Part shown: positions 33,317 through 45,315 of the stretch, one piece after another
How positions within the stretch are numbered: the stretch's first letter is position 1
Layout: each line of letters starts with the position of its first letter
Assembly (NCBI GenBank): GCA_037576215.1
Contig: JBANDB010000012.1
Span: 372,001 to 436,000, forward strand
DNA from: Armillaria gallica
Lineage: Eukaryota; Basidiomycota; Agaricomycetes; Agaricales; Physalacriaceae
Length of the DNA stretch: 64,000 nucleotides
Reading direction: 5' to 3'
Notes under the pieces: generated by a model
Told to the model about the DNA's origin: nothing
What the model saw: only the letters and a program-made list of their open reading frames with translations
Database searches by the model: none
Translations under genes and position numbers: made by a program

Positions 33317-34669
33317 TCAGACAGACTTCCTGTTGTTTCGGTTGGGGCAGGACTTGCTGGGGTGTTCGTTGGATTTGCAGTTGGAGCACACATGTCGGTA
33401 TCGACAGTCATCGGCTGTACATCGGTTTGCATTCCAGTTCCTACAAATCTCTCGGCACCATTTCTTTGCACGTCCCCCATCCTTACTTCCTCTGGGAGTG
33501 GAATTGGTGGGTGGAGCCACATAGGCAAGGCCTGAAGCTGCGAAATGAGACTCCTTGAGTTGGGCGAACCGCTGGGTGTCACTGAACAGGACATGGCCTC
33601 AGGAAGCAGCGATGAGGGCATAACAAGATCTGTCAAGAGTGATGATCTGGGGGTGCATCCACGTCTGATGGTGGTCGAAGATATCGTTGATGAACTCGTC
33701 GTACGTGTTGAGTTCGGATTCTCGTCCACTGAAGATGTGGTTGAGCACTCATACGTATCTGACCCAGACAAACCTCCACTGGGTGTCTGTGCCGACTTTG
33801 TGGGAGAGGGATGTGTTGGTAGTCTGGAAGACAAGACCATTTCTGAGCGAGTGTGTAGTTGAAGTGGAGACACTTGGGCTCTTGAAGTATGAGAGGACCT
33901 CATCGAAGTTGACGGGCATGCCATAGACGATGGCTTGAAATCCGGCGTCAGTGAATGGGGGAGGATCGGAATTCTTGATAAGATGGAGGCATTCCTTTGG
34001 ATCTGCAGAGAAGTTCTCATATCTCCACTTGATAGCAAGGTGAGCAGGTGAGAGGATTGCGCTTTGGATCGTCTTATTGACTTCCAAATTGAAGAGTGAA
34101 GGGTCGAGTTTTCGTCGCTTGTTATCAGACCCAGCCTCTCCATCAGAGGTCGAGTCTGAGTCAGAGCTACTTGGAGATGGGGAGCGTCGTTTGCACTGGT
34201 GTCGACCATGTCATCGTCGACTGCCATGTCTGCTATGAGAGTGTGATCATCACCTGCCAGGGGAACAGGACTGTCGCCTGGTGTGAGAACGGGATCGTCT
34301 CTGGGACCCTGCTCTCCCTCTACTCCCAGCACGAGGGGACAGACTCCTGCGGCCTTGCTGCTGACCCCTATTTGCTGCATCAGCAAGAGAGCCTTTGTGG
34401 GCATCGATCTGCAAGAGCCATGGCTCAAGCATGGCGTCACTGTAGGCGATGCCACGCTGCTCACACACCCTGCCAATGTACAAGGTGATTTCATGCACAG
34501 CAGCCATTTTACTAAGGGCTTCATCGAAGTACCTCTGTATGATTCCCTCCAGTCCTTGTTGGATGGCCCTCCGGGCACGGTCTTCCAGTGTCTGTGCATC
34601 CTCCCAGGGCCTGAATGGTACTGGGGAGCGAGACGGTCTTCTAGGTGATTGCAAATCATTGCCGGACAT
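33317..34669 (-). pseudogene. Gag of the YR retrotransposon with CCCH-type finger
   Basis: Starts at ATG 34669 (MSGNDLQSPRRPSRSP), with a helical part (RRAIQQGLEGIIQRYFDEA) and an Arg/Ser-rich linker. After a frame change near 34250 it continues as a Gag core (about 34087-33749), then after another break ends with CRNWNANRCTADDCRYRH, a CCCH-like finger, followed by CSNCKSNEHPSKSC, a knuckle-like cluster. A finger pair of this kind is common at the Gag C-terminus of basidiomycete YR elements (family knowledge, not tested here). Frame breaks make it non-functional. Confidence 0.7.
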
Positions 34670-34736
34670 AGCCAGTTAAGTAGTTGATATGAAGATCGAA
34701 TGTATATTCAAAATTAGCGAGCAAAACTACGTCTAA

Positions 34737-34815
34737 CAAGACCATAAGTATACGAGGCAGAGAGAAACATTGGGGTAGCATACCTGGCAAGACCGTGAGG
34801 ATACGAGGCAGAGAG
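34737..34815. repeat. Two 28-bp direct repeats
   Basis: 34737-34764 and 34788-34815 share CAAGACC and ATACGAGGCAGAGAG, with three mismatches, 51 bp apart. They lie just upstream of the YR Gag start, where internal or terminal repeats of such elements are expected. Confidence 0.75.
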
Positions 34816-34830
34816 GGGATAGCCCCTCTC
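34811..34830. repeat. Perfect palindrome 8-4-8
   Basis: GAGAGGGG, loop ATAG, CCCCTCTC. It overlaps the second 28-bp repeat. Possible hairpin in the YR element leader. Confidence 0.8.
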
Positions 34831-34884
34831 CTGCTCACGGACTGCCAGATAACCAATCTATGGGATCGGGTTGCCGTTCCACCT

Positions 34885-35145
34885 TGTTTACGACCTAGGA
34901 GGTGAATGGCGGATGAGTACAGCAGTCAGGGACTGGTACGAGCTCGACTTACTCGTACTCAATCTTCTTGCGACCTTGGAGGTGAAGAGAGTACGACTTC
35001 ACTTGCGACCTGTGAGAGGTGGAAGGTAAGGAGCAGGCATGTGGTGTGGATAGCAAGACTCACGAAATTGTCCTCTCACTTGTGACCTTGCTGTTGCAGG
35101 TGGAGAGGACGCATATCCCACTTACGGCCTATGAGGTGGGGATAC
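34885..35145. repeat. Five interspersed short repeats, CTTGCGACCT..GAGGTG type
   Basis: Occurrences begin near 34888, 34968, 35001, 35082 and 35123. Each joins CTT(A/G)(C/T)G(A/G)CCT to a nearby AGGTGG or GAGGTG. The two halves are complementary (ACCT/AGGT), so each copy can form a small hairpin. No coding frame here. Confidence 0.55.
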
Positions 35146-35239
35146 GTGAGCTGCGGGGTCATCTCTGTCTGTGCGAAGCACTCACTCGACGATTAACCTT
35201 GTATAAACATCTTTAAACCTGACTATAACCCACTACCAA

Positions 35240-35259
35240 GGTAGCGGGAATCCGCTACC
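35240..35259. repeat. Perfect palindrome 8-4-8
   Basis: GGTAGCGG, loop GAAT, CCGCTACC. A similar arrangement CGGGTA-GAA-TACCCG follows about 130 bp later. The remaining 35260-35912 shows no gene. Confidence 0.8.
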
Positions 35260-35912
35260 AGGTCGATCGATCGTACTAGATCAACACCAGGTGATCGGAT
35301 AACTTCTGCCGGGATGCCGGGTAATTATACCATGCGAGGCACAGCCTGGACTCTCGGTCTGCCGGGTAGAATACCCGATCTTCTATCCGAGTGTTAGAAC
35401 AGCTCGTTTCGAAGTTACCAGGTGAACCTTTTATCTTACAATGAGTTACTTTCTTCCTGTGTCTTACTTATTGGTACAATGTATTCTGATTATATTGCCC
35501 GAAAATGTTAAATTACACGCGTTTTTAAGGGTGTACGCCCAGCAGGCGTATCAGTATACATTTCAACGGCACCGTTGGGGGTCTGTATCTGCTTTCTTGT
35601 GTGATGGGCATCTACCATACCCATAACACTCATCCAAGTATCAATCACTGTAGTCGTGATGCGGCAATTTGCATGGGCTTGTTCTCGACGAATAATTGAT
35701 AATTCAGTAGTTCTTTGACTCCTCGTCGAAGACGAAGTCCAGGTCGAGTGAAGTATGAAGCTCGAAAATGTACCCTTAGACCCACATTTACGCCGAACAA
35801 GATTACTTAAGAGTCGACTTAAGAGACTGCTTTGTATTTCCACCGAGCGCACCAGCACTGTGACTGTATAGGATAAGTAATTAAAATCGCTTTCTTCCGG
35901 AGGTCTTGCGCT

Positions 35913-36519
35913 CTAGAAAACCACAGACAAAACCATCGCAACCAAAACTGCACCAATCAACCCCACCTGGATCCCAGAAGCACCATTGTCGCTAGCAAGG
36001 GTGACACCGAACTTAGAACAGGTAGCACCGTATTCTGAAGCGAACGAAAAAGGGTGGTGAGTCAATGTTGCATTGTTCGGCGACGGAACTCACGAGCGAT
36101 AACAGCTTTGCCGACGTCACTAGAAATATTCCCTTGGGTGACCACGCAGTTCACGCAGGATACGATTGACTGATCCGTCTGATCGTCGCACATGCATGCA
36201 CTTGTCGAACAGTTCTGGATGATGCGGTTAGGCAAGATATATCAGAATCGGAGCCGAGAAACGCGGCTTACGCTGAGATACGTGATCACAGTTTGAGTGC
36301 AGTTCGCGGAACATGCCGATGGGATGGAGGATTGAGGAAGTTCCGTGAGGTTCTTAGTTGATTGGCGAGCGGCTAAGTAGATATGCGGAGACGCCAGGTC
36401 GTAGAATTGGTGCGAGAAGACTAGAAGGGCAGATAAGTACCGGGTGTCGAAAGCTGGGACAACAACGTACCGCCTGGGAGGGCGAAGACGAGGGCAAAAA
36501 GGAATGAAAATGCCAGCAT
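35913..36519 (-). CDS. CFEM-like, GPI-anchor-type secreted protein
   Basis: Four exons: 36519-36471, 36420-36272, 36214-36094, 36034-35913; phases close at 146 residues. An N-terminal signal peptide is clear (MLAFSFLFALVFALPG). Eight cysteines follow in a CFEM-like order: CSANC, then NCSTSACMC, then CVNC, then a last Cys in YGATC. The C-terminus ends in a hydrophobic segment (GLIGAVLVAMVLSVVF) preceded by small residues (SDNGASG), the form of a GPI-attachment signal. Such proteins sit at the fungal cell surface and some bind haem, but the Asp of the classical haem-binding CFEM motif is not obvious, so function is open. Confidence 0.7.
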
Positions 36520-37394
36520 GATGGAAAGACGAAGGCTTGAAAGAAAGAAATAGACCTCGCAGAGGCAAAGAAAGAAAGAAACAGTGGTGGTGGTGGTAAA
36601 AGACAAGAGCGTAGTGATGGTTGACACGGTGGTATTATCAGCCGCTTGCATCAGTTTAGCCATCAGCGGGGCTAAAATTATATATGCTTGACCATTGTAG
36701 GAAAGCGCAGCAGCAGTGAAACAGTGATGGTTACAAAGGAATCAGCCAATATGAGAGGTCCGTGAGAGTGGAGGATATAGACAGCGCAATATATGCAGCG
36801 GGTAATCGGGGATCACAAAGAGGCGACAGTCGTTTAGAAAGCGGTTACTCGTGATAGCATCAGTGTCGAAACTTATGAAGACGGTTACGGTGAGAAAATC
36901 AAAGAGATAAAAAGCGTAAACGTGGTGAGACTTCAGCTTCAGCACACGCGCAGGACGTGAGGCTGTTGAATGCCATGTCACGGTAGTTGAAGCTTTTGAA
37001 AGTTCGAATTTTCAAGTTTCGAAGGTAGGAAGCAGAACCCAGTCCCAACTTCCAACGGCCAGGCAGGGACAGATGCCACTGGGTAAGGAAGTATAGGGAG
37101 TAGCCAAGAGTGATTTCGACAGTTCAGGCGATATACTCTCCCCATCGGGCCGCACTCGTGGGGGAAGAGGAAACCCTAACCAGAGAGTGACGGAGTTTGA
37201 AATAACCGGTTTGGGAATTTCATCACGCTGACGACATTCGTCACGTCACGCTCTCATCATCCTTGACCTAAACCGCCATCCTCCTTATAACGCGTCGAGG
37301 GCAACGGCGAGCGTACTTTGGGACGGCGACGACGACGAACGCAGGAAACAAACCAAACTATCTTTAAAATTCGCGGCGCCAGTCAAGCTTCAAT
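36520..37394. other. Divergent intergenic region
   Basis: Lies between the starts of the minus-strand CFEM-like gene and plus-strand PRP6, so it probably holds both promoters. A TATATATG-like stretch occurs near 36678 on the side of the CFEM-like gene. No coding frame supported. Confidence 0.5.
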
Positions 37395-40300
37395 ATGGCT
37401 GGAAAACCCAACAAACTCGCCTTCCTGTCTATGCCTGCACCGGCGTCCTATGTCGCTGGTCTAGGCAGAGGGTACGTCTGCATTATTTTTCCAACGAATG
37501 TGCTCTCATTTTCTCTCAGTGCTTCTGGATTTACGACACGATCTGATATTGGTCCAGCACGGGAGGGGCCCAGTGCTGAGGTTATTGCGTACGCCGAATT
37601 GTTCTTATTTCGGGGTGTTGCTCATTACTTTCTAGTGAAGCCCAAGCTCGACGCGGCGAAGAGGCAGAGGTAGATCCAGACCAATTCCAGGATCCTGACA
37701 ACGAATATGGACTCTTTGCTGGTACGACATACGAAGCAGATGACGAGGAAGCGGATCGGATCTATGAAAAGGTGGACGAAGCCATGGACGCGAGGAGAAA
37801 AGCACGGAGGTACGGAATTTTACTTTATTAGTATTCACCTCGGCCTGACTTACTCTTCAGGGAAGCACAGGAGCAGCTCGAAATGGCGAAGCACCGGGCA
37901 GAGCGTCCAAAAATTCAAGCTCAATTTGCTGATTTGAAGCGAGGACTGACAGCGGTGACTGATGCCGAGTGGGAGGGTATACCTGAAGTCGGCAACTTGA
38001 CGCGCAAGAAACGGAAAACCGAGGGGAGAACCTACGTCGTTCCGGATAGCATATTGGTGGGAGATAGAGAGAGAGGTGGTATAGGGAACGTTGTCCAAGA
38101 CGGACAGGAAACCCCTGCGAATGCTGGTACTCTGACGAACTTTGTGGAAATTGGGCAGGCAAGAGACAAAATATTATCACTAAAGCTGGATCAGGTTTGT
38201 TCCTTTTTTTTCTACACAAGAATGGGTCTCATAATTTCTTACAGATATCAGGCACTGCTACTTCTCTCGGCGCCTCTGGAACATCCACTTCCATCGACCC
38301 TAAAGGCTACCTCACCTCTCTTGACAGCGTACAACTAAAATCCTCTGCCGAAATCGGCGACATCAAGCGTGCGCGCATGCTCTTCGATTCGCTGGTAAAG
38401 TCAAATCCAAAACACGCTCCTGGGTGGATCGCTGCAGCATGTTTAGAGGAGCATGCTGGTCGTATGGTCGCTGCGAGGAAGCTTATTCGTGAAGGATGCG
38501 AACGATGCCCCGCCAGTGAGGATGTGTGGTTGGAGGCGGCGAGGTTACATGTAAGCGAACATTTATATTTGGCGGCATATCTAATCAGCTTTTCTAGAGC
38601 AATGATGATGCCAAGGTGATACTAGCCAATGCCGTGCAACATGTGGGTCAGAGCGTCAAGATTTGGCTCGCTGCGGCGGATTTAGAAGGAGATGTTAAAG
38701 CGAAGAAGAGGGTGCTGAGAAAAGGTATTATTTTGTTTCGCTGATGAACATTCCTCACCGTACCTTGCCTAGCCCTTGAACATATCCCCAACTCCGTTCG
38801 ATTATGGAAGGAAACTGTCAACCTGGAGACTTCGGCCACAGATGCGCGTACCTTACTCTCCCGTGCCGTTGAAGTAATCCCGCTTTCGGTGGAGCTTTGG
38901 CTTGCCCTGGCGCGTATCGAGACACCTGACAAAGCAAAAGCCGTTCTGAATAAAGCACGTAAAGCGGTCCCGACGTCTCACGAGATATGGATCGCCGCTG
39001 GACGCTTGCTGGAGCAGGAGGGGGGTAAAAACGAAGATCCCGAGAAGAAGAAGAAAGAGATGGATACTGTGGATAAGACCATAGAGGCCGGCGTACGCGA
39101 GTTGCGGCGGCATCAGGTGCTGCTTACGCGAGAGCAGTGGCTGAAAGAGGCCGAACGGTGTGAGAGCGAGGGATCAGTGAGAACATGCGAGGCGATCGTT
39201 AAAGCTACGGTTGGCATGGAGCTCGAAGACGAGGACCGTTTGGATACGTGGATAGGCGACGCCGAGTCTGCTGAAGGACGGGGAATGGTCGGGACCGCTA
39301 GAGCCATTTTGGCATATTCTCTGAAGGTATATCCGGATAAACGTGCGCTGTGGCAACGTGCAGCAGACTTGGAAAAGACCCATGGCACTAGAGAGGGATT
39401 GGATGAGTTGCTGGGACGTGCCGTAGAGTGTTGCCCGCAAGCAGAGGTTCTGTGGTTGATGGCTGCCAAAGAGAAGTGGCTTGCTGGAGACGTCCCCGGG
39501 GCGAGAGGCGTCCTCGAGAGAGCGTTCATTGCCAACCAGGAGAGCGAGCAGATTTGGCTTGCCGCTGTCAAACTTGAGGCGGAGAATGGTGAGACGGGTG
39601 TGGCGAGACAACTGCTGGTCCGGGCAAGAGATGTCGCAGATACTCAGAGGGTCAGTGCAATTGATTCTTCTTGCTTCACCTTGCTAATATTTCTCTTACA
39701 GATTTGGATGAAATCTGCTGTCTTTGAGCGACAGCAAGGACAGATCGACGAAGCGCTCAAGACTCTGTCCGCCGCTCTCAAGAAGTTTCCCAAATTTGCG
39801 AAATTGTATATGGTACAGGGACAGATATACGAAGATCGAAATGACATCCCCTCCGCACGCGCGTCGTACGCTGCGGGGATCAAATCTTGCCCCAAGGAGC
39901 CAACGCTCTGGAAGCTAGCGAGCCGGCTGGAAGAAAAAGACGGCAAGAGCATAAAGGCCCGCGCCCTCCTAGAGAAGGCCAGACAAGTCAATCCCGGAAA
40001 CGAGTGGCTGTGGCTGGAATCCATAGGGGTGGAAGAGCGGTCCGGTGGCGGAGCCAGTCAGGTTCTTTCTCGCGCTCTACAGGACTGTCCAACGAGCGGC
40101 GTCCTCTGGTCCAAGAGCATTTGGAGCGAGCCGAGACCGATGAGGAAAGCCCGTTCGGCCGATGCGCTGAAGAAGACCGGTGGTGGAGAAGGTGGTGGTA
40201 GCGCCGTCGTTATATGTACGGTCGCCCGGCTGTTTTGGGCAGAGAGGAAGGTGGAAAAGGCTCGGCAGTGGTTCGGGAGGGCTGTCGGGATGGATGGCGA

Positions 40301-40502
40301 TCTAGGTGATCTGTGGGGGTGGTGGTTGAAGTTTGAGAGACAACATGGGATGGAGGAGCAGAGAGAGGAGGTCAGGGTCAGGTGTGTGCAGGCGGAGCCG
40401 CATCATGGCCTTGTTTGGCCGGGTGTTGCGAAGGATCTGAGGAATGTGGGGAAGGGAACCCGGGAAATATTAGAGCTGGTTGCTGATAAGCTGGAGGAGT
40501 AG
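37395..40502 (+). CDS. PRP6: Pre-mRNA splicing factor PRP6 (U4/U6.U5 tri-snRNP)
   Basis: The protein bridges U5 and U4/U6 snRNPs in the tri-snRNP in the nucleus. Eight exons: 37395-37471, 37520-37588, 37636-37809, 37861-38194, 38245-38550, 38598-38724, 38773-39650, 39702-40502, giving 921 residues; human PRPF6 is 941. The N-terminal PRP1 domain is plain: [20 protein letters not shown], then [15 protein letters not shown] and [18 protein letters not shown] residues. From about 290 onward come tandem HAT/TPR-type repeats (for example [30 protein letters not shown]). The 51-nt intron 39651-39701 keeps frame and has no stop, so retention would add 17 residues. Single-copy core gene; no disabling change. 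Confidence 0.95.
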
Positions 40503-42821
40503 TGTGCGTATTGGTATGTATGGTGGTGTATTTTTATTTTTCCTTTGATATGTATTCGTTAGTACTACACCATACTTCAAACGTACAAGGTAAGTATGCC
40601 TTTCTGAAAGTGGATAAGAACTGACAATTCTCTCAGCTAGTGCCTGTGTTCAGTGAAAGTGCCGGGTTTGTTGGAACGTACTGTTCAGGGTCGCAACATC
40701 ATATGTTTTCCCGAGTTAACGTTGCAGGGGGACGTCCGGCGTATTTCAGAGACGCCCTGGACTAGGCTCTTCTGCTCTGCTGCGGTCGCTCCTCAGAATA
40801 ATAACCGATGGCCTTTAGGATGCCGTAGTGGCGTAGGCACTCCACAAACTAGAGATTTCCTGAATCTCACTAGATCAGGCTTTCGCCAGCCTATAGTAGA
40901 GCGCATGCCGCACGCCCACCCTGGGTCTCCGTGACAGTGTTACCGAAGTACTGATTTTGACCTCAGTAGGAATGACTCCGGACTATGGTGTGGGAGTACA
41001 TTTGAGCTCGACTCGGGCCCATCTGCCCTTCCTCAGAATCGCTTCACCACGACTGCAACTCCCAACAAGGGTCGAACTTCTCCATGAACAGCAGCTAATG
41101 ATACCAATTACTATGGGACGGATCATGCAGTGTTGTTTCGGCAAACCAATGGAGTTGGTCGTGTTGGATGGCAGGTCTTGCTTATGCAATTCAATTGAGA
41201 ATTATTAACCAGACATTGAGATCAAATAGCGGGTCCGAATATTTCCAGACCGCATGGGAGGACAGAACCTGCGCTAGAAATATCGTATGCTCGTCTTTGT
41301 CACCAGCGAAATGTTTGTTGTGGGAAGAACCGTCCAAATCGCACCTTGGTTTCTGATGGGAGGACACGAAATATCATATAGTTCAAGCACCGCATGGTGA
41401 GAGATGCTACAGACAGTCTCCGAGAACATGCGTTGTTGAATTCGGGAGCTATGGCTTACTCAGTGGATTACCCTTGCGAGGTTACTTATCCCTGGGGAAC
41501 CCATCCCTTGGCCTGTTCCCAGAGGAACGATGAAGGGATGGGCAATCGTATGGATACCGTGAAGGAGGTCAGTGACCGTCACGTCGACTCGGAATAACCT
41601 AACATCAAATACCGCCACCGCCGGGGGCTGGATTTGCTACTTGCCGGCATACTCGATTATCGTGATGCCTGGTCATATGGTTATAGAGGCCACCGCTTCC
41701 GAGGTGGGTGTCCGGAGATCAAAGCTACCACTGCAGATGATAGTGTACCACACGAAGCACGCTCTGGCAGAAGATATATACAGTAAGAGCTCCACGTGAA
41801 GACTGCGATTTCTGCTTCCTCGCCGTTCAAATGATCACGAGCTATTATAGATCTCTTCTCGTACCGGGGGTTCGCGAACGAAGATCCAGAGATGGGATGG
41901 GAAGTGTAATGAAATTCTACGTAGCATCTGGGACGAACTTTCCGATTCTTATTCAAAGCATAACGACACCATTCACTTGGGGAAATTATAACCCCGGTTA
42001 GAAAGAGCAACAGCAATTTCATTCGCTCAAGCGCTTCGATACGAACTCACCATGAGGACTTGAATATTGTTAAGACGACAAAACGACCCGGAATCCAAAC
42101 CGTTTCCAAACTTTATCGACATTATCGTTCAGTGTGCCTAGAACGGGCACCCTTCGTTCCTGATCACAGCTGATCACGAACTCTATACCTCGAATCCTTG
42201 ACGTCACCTGGGGATGCGCCACAGATTCAACCCTTGATGACCGTACGCATATATACGCTGAGATCTAGTTACCGACGGATGGAGAGAGGAGAAAACCCTA
42301 GGAATACTCACCAAGGGCCAGAGATTCGATCAAAGGACAGACGTATTCTGACAGAAGCCTCTGAGCTCGGTTCTAGTGGCAGGAGTACCCCTTCTGACGA
42401 GCATAGAGATCTGATATATCATATGTGAAAAACGAAGGTCCAAGGAGAAAGGTGCAGCTGGCAGTAAGAAGATCCGCTGAAGCACCGCGATGGGGTGCCT
42501 ATCACTCTAAATGCTACCGAGAAAATAATAAGAAAGAAATTCAGCATAGTCCGGATGTCATTCCAAAGGCTCTGAGAGTGCACGACTGGACTGCAGAGCT
42601 CTACTGGAGCCCTGTTTTTCCATTTTTTGTTGTTTCTGAAAGAACCCGTTGGGTGGTTGCGATCCGGGGTAAGGTACGGAAACAAGTTCGGCGTGAGAAA
42701 ACTGCCGCAGCCGTGCCGTGACCGATTGATTTTGCTTCCGATTTCAATCACGTTGCACCTCCTAACCCAAAATTCCCAGTATCAATGGGACGCCCGCCGG
42801 AAAGGCGGAGAAACAGACTCT
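40503..42821. other. No supportable gene
   Basis: Both strands carry only short frames without recognisable domains or consistent splice sites. Nothing else seen between PRP6 and the aldehyde dehydrogenase gene. Confidence 0.5.
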
Positions 42822-45315
42822 ATGTCTGACCACATACCCCGTGTGCGCACCATCCTTGACATTATGCTCCCCTACGCTGAACTAAACTTCTCTGCAGATC
42901 CGCGATGAGCTACGACGAGGCTTTGGCAGGTACGCAAGCTATATGTCGTTCCTTGAAGACATAAAGTTGACAAAATCCTGTTTTTTTGCAGTGGCAAACT
43001 CAAATCCGTCGCTTTTCGCAGAGAGCAGCTTCTGGCGTTGGCGTATCTGTTGCAGGAGAACCAAGCTCGTTTCCAAGAGGCCATGCAACGTGATCTAGGC
43101 CGTCCCCCGCTCGAGACGTCACTGTCAGCGGTTCTTGCCCTTATCCCTGCCGTTGTGTCTCATTCCCCACCGTCAGGTTGGATTTAAACGGTTCTATACG
43201 TGAAGCATTTCTCTGCTACAAGCGCGTCGAGCAATGGGCCAAGGAAGAGTCACCTAAATTCAACCTGGCGACGTGGGCAATAAGTCCAAGATTGAGGAAG
43301 GAAGCGAAGGGAGTTGTGTAAGCTTCGCTCCTTGTTTCTTTTTCGTTGTACTCACGGCCTTTTAGTCTCATTATTGGGCCCTTTAACTTTCCAATATGGT
43401 GTCTTTTCAGCCCTCTGGTTTGTGGTTTCTCTCCGAACTCCGTTACCGTTCCCGACTTGTCTTTTTCTAGGCAGCCGCTATCGCAGCTGGAAACGCAGCC
43501 GTCCTCAAGCCTTCGTCACACACCCCTGCCACTAGCGCACTCATTGCTGAGCTCGTTCCCAAATACCTCGATCCGTCTCTATATCGCGTCGTACTCGGAG
43601 ATAACGCCGAAGTTTCCGCGGTTAATCCCTTTCCATCTCCGAGGCATTGAAAATCACTGACGCACTTCTTGTAGTTGCTTGATCTCCAGTGGGATCACAG
43701 TGAGTATCCTCTTTCGTCCTCGACGAGCATTTTCTTCCGCATGCCTTCCCTGCACGGAAGTGCGTTGGGGGTATGTCTTGGCTAGTATACCGGATTAGCA
43801 TTGCCCCCGTTTTCGATCAAGAAAACTCTTTTCGTATCCTTTTTTTTTCTTCGGGGCTGATTGGTTTTCGTTCAGTATTCCTCACGGGCGGGCCTAAGGC
43901 TGGCAGGATTATTGCTACCGCCGCCGCCAAATATCTCACGCCTATCACACTTGAGGTAATTGCGCTCCTTCAGTTTTCAGCATCGTCTTACTTCTACGTC
44001 TCTCATCCAGCTCGGTGGTAAATCTCCTGTCATCATTGACCCTTCCTGTGACCTCGAAACGTCATGTCGACGTCTCTTGTGGGCCAAAACTAGCAATGCG
44101 GGCCAAGTGCGTCGTATTCATATTCGCTGTCATCCATTTTCGCTGACAATTGATTTGTGATTTGTTATTAGATCTGCACGGGTCCCGACTATGTCCTCGT
44201 CCCCAAACATTTTCAAGATGAATTCGTCGAAGCCATGAGCGTCCAGTAAGAATATTCCTTTTATCTGTTACTTACTCTCACGCTTATAACAGGTATGCGA
44301 ATTTTTATCCTAATGGACCCGCGGCGTCAGATTCGTTCTCACGAATTGTCGGGCCCAGACATTTTACCAGAATCAAGGCGTTGCTAGACGCGACGAAGGG
44401 CGAGGTGGCGCTCGGGGGAGAGACGGATTCGGCTACGAACTACATCGCCCCGACGGTTGTGAGGGACGTACGCGAGGGTGATTCCCTTCTATCGGAGTCG
44501 GTATCGCATCCCCTTTTGGTGAAGGTCATTGCTGATGTGTTCTGGGTAGAGAATTGTTCGCGCCGATCTTGCCGGTGGTGCCAGTGGAAGACCTAGACGA
44601 GGCAATTGCGTACATCAGAGCAAGGTTCGAATTTCCGTCATCGTTTACGTTGTTAGACTGAGTTTTTGTGCAGGGATCATCCGCTTGCTTTGTATCTCTT
44701 CGCTCAAGATGAAACTGTCAAGCGTAGAGGTGAGTTGTTCGCCTCATCTATTTCGAGTCTTGATCTTAACTCGTTTTCGCTAGTAATCAACAGTACTCTT
44801 TCGGGGTCTGTGGGAATCAATGACTGTTTACTTCAAGTATCGGCTGAAGGGCTTCCGTTTGGCGGAGTGGGTCCCTCAGGATACGGCGCCCACAAGGGCA
44901 AATTCGGGTTTGACACCTTTACTCACTTGCGCCCGGTCATCGACTCGCCGTGGTACGTCGACTTGTTCATGTCATTGAGGTTTCCGCCGTACTCCGTACG
45001 TTCTTCTTACTCCTCACCTGTCGGCAGCACTAACTTCAATTGCAGACGAAAAGTCTACAAAAGATCAATGCTGCCATGCTGCCCACTCTGCCCAATTGGC
45101 AAGGAGCTGGGAAGAACGTGGCGATGACGACTTCGGCGCCCGTTCCGATAAACGTAAATGCGCGGGGGCGCTTCTGGGACGGCGAAGCTGTGGCTATTGG
45201 TATTAAAGCAAGCGGCAAAGGTGTGTTATTGAACGGGAAAGAGTGGCTTGGGTTGGTTCTCGGGATGGGCGTTGTTCTTGTCGGATGCTGGGTAAACTTT
45301 GGCAGGGCGCTGTGA
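42822..45315 (+). CDS. Membrane-anchored fatty aldehyde dehydrogenase (ALDH3-like)
   Basis: Oxidises aldehydes to acids with NAD(P)+. Fifteen exons: 42822-42842, 42898-42929, 42992-43123, 43177-43317, 43366-43417, 43471-43620, 43675-43699, 43876-43955, 44011-44106, 44172-44245, 44293-44496, 44550-44624, 44674-44729, 44784-44995, 45046-45315; phases close at 539 residues. Landmarks are LIIGPFNFPIW, AAIAAGNAAVLKPS, TGGPKAGRII, TLELGGKSPV (catalytic Glu at about 211), GQICTGPDYVLVP (catalytic Cys at about 245) and FGGVGPSGYGAHKG. A C-terminal hydrophobic helix (LGLVLGMGVVLVGCWV) suggests a tail anchor as in fatty aldehyde dehydrogenases of ER or mitochondria. The usual VG before AAIAAGN is absent, and the 175-nt intron at 43700-43875 is unusually long, so those junctions are the least sure. 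Confidence 0.88.

Larger units (their letters stand above)
13175..34680 (-). mobile_element. Tyrosine-recombinase (DIRS/Ngaro-like) retrotransposon split by Gypsy
   Basis: The coding order on the minus strand is Gag (34669-33317), RT (33261-32459 then 15494 onward), RNase H and tyrosine recombinase (to 13340). The Gypsy element at 15495-32458 sits inside the RT domain; removing it with one ACGA copy makes the reading frame run without a break (LWQIKQVV then TTNIPTK). The recombinase in place of a DDE integrase defines the DIRS-like order. Boundaries are approximate: I did not find the split direct repeats or inverted repeats expected at the ends. The copy is dead, with stops and catalytic changes listed under its parts. 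Confidence 0.85.

Noticed and set aside
33274..34659. Long 461-codon minus-strand frame over the YR Gag region
   Set aside because: Its composition (runs of Ser, Thr, Pro, His) is that of a shadow frame; the real Gag with finger motifs lies in other phases of the same strand.
39113..40024. Minus-strand frames opposite PRP6
   Set aside because: Shadows of the PRP6 HAT-repeat exons.
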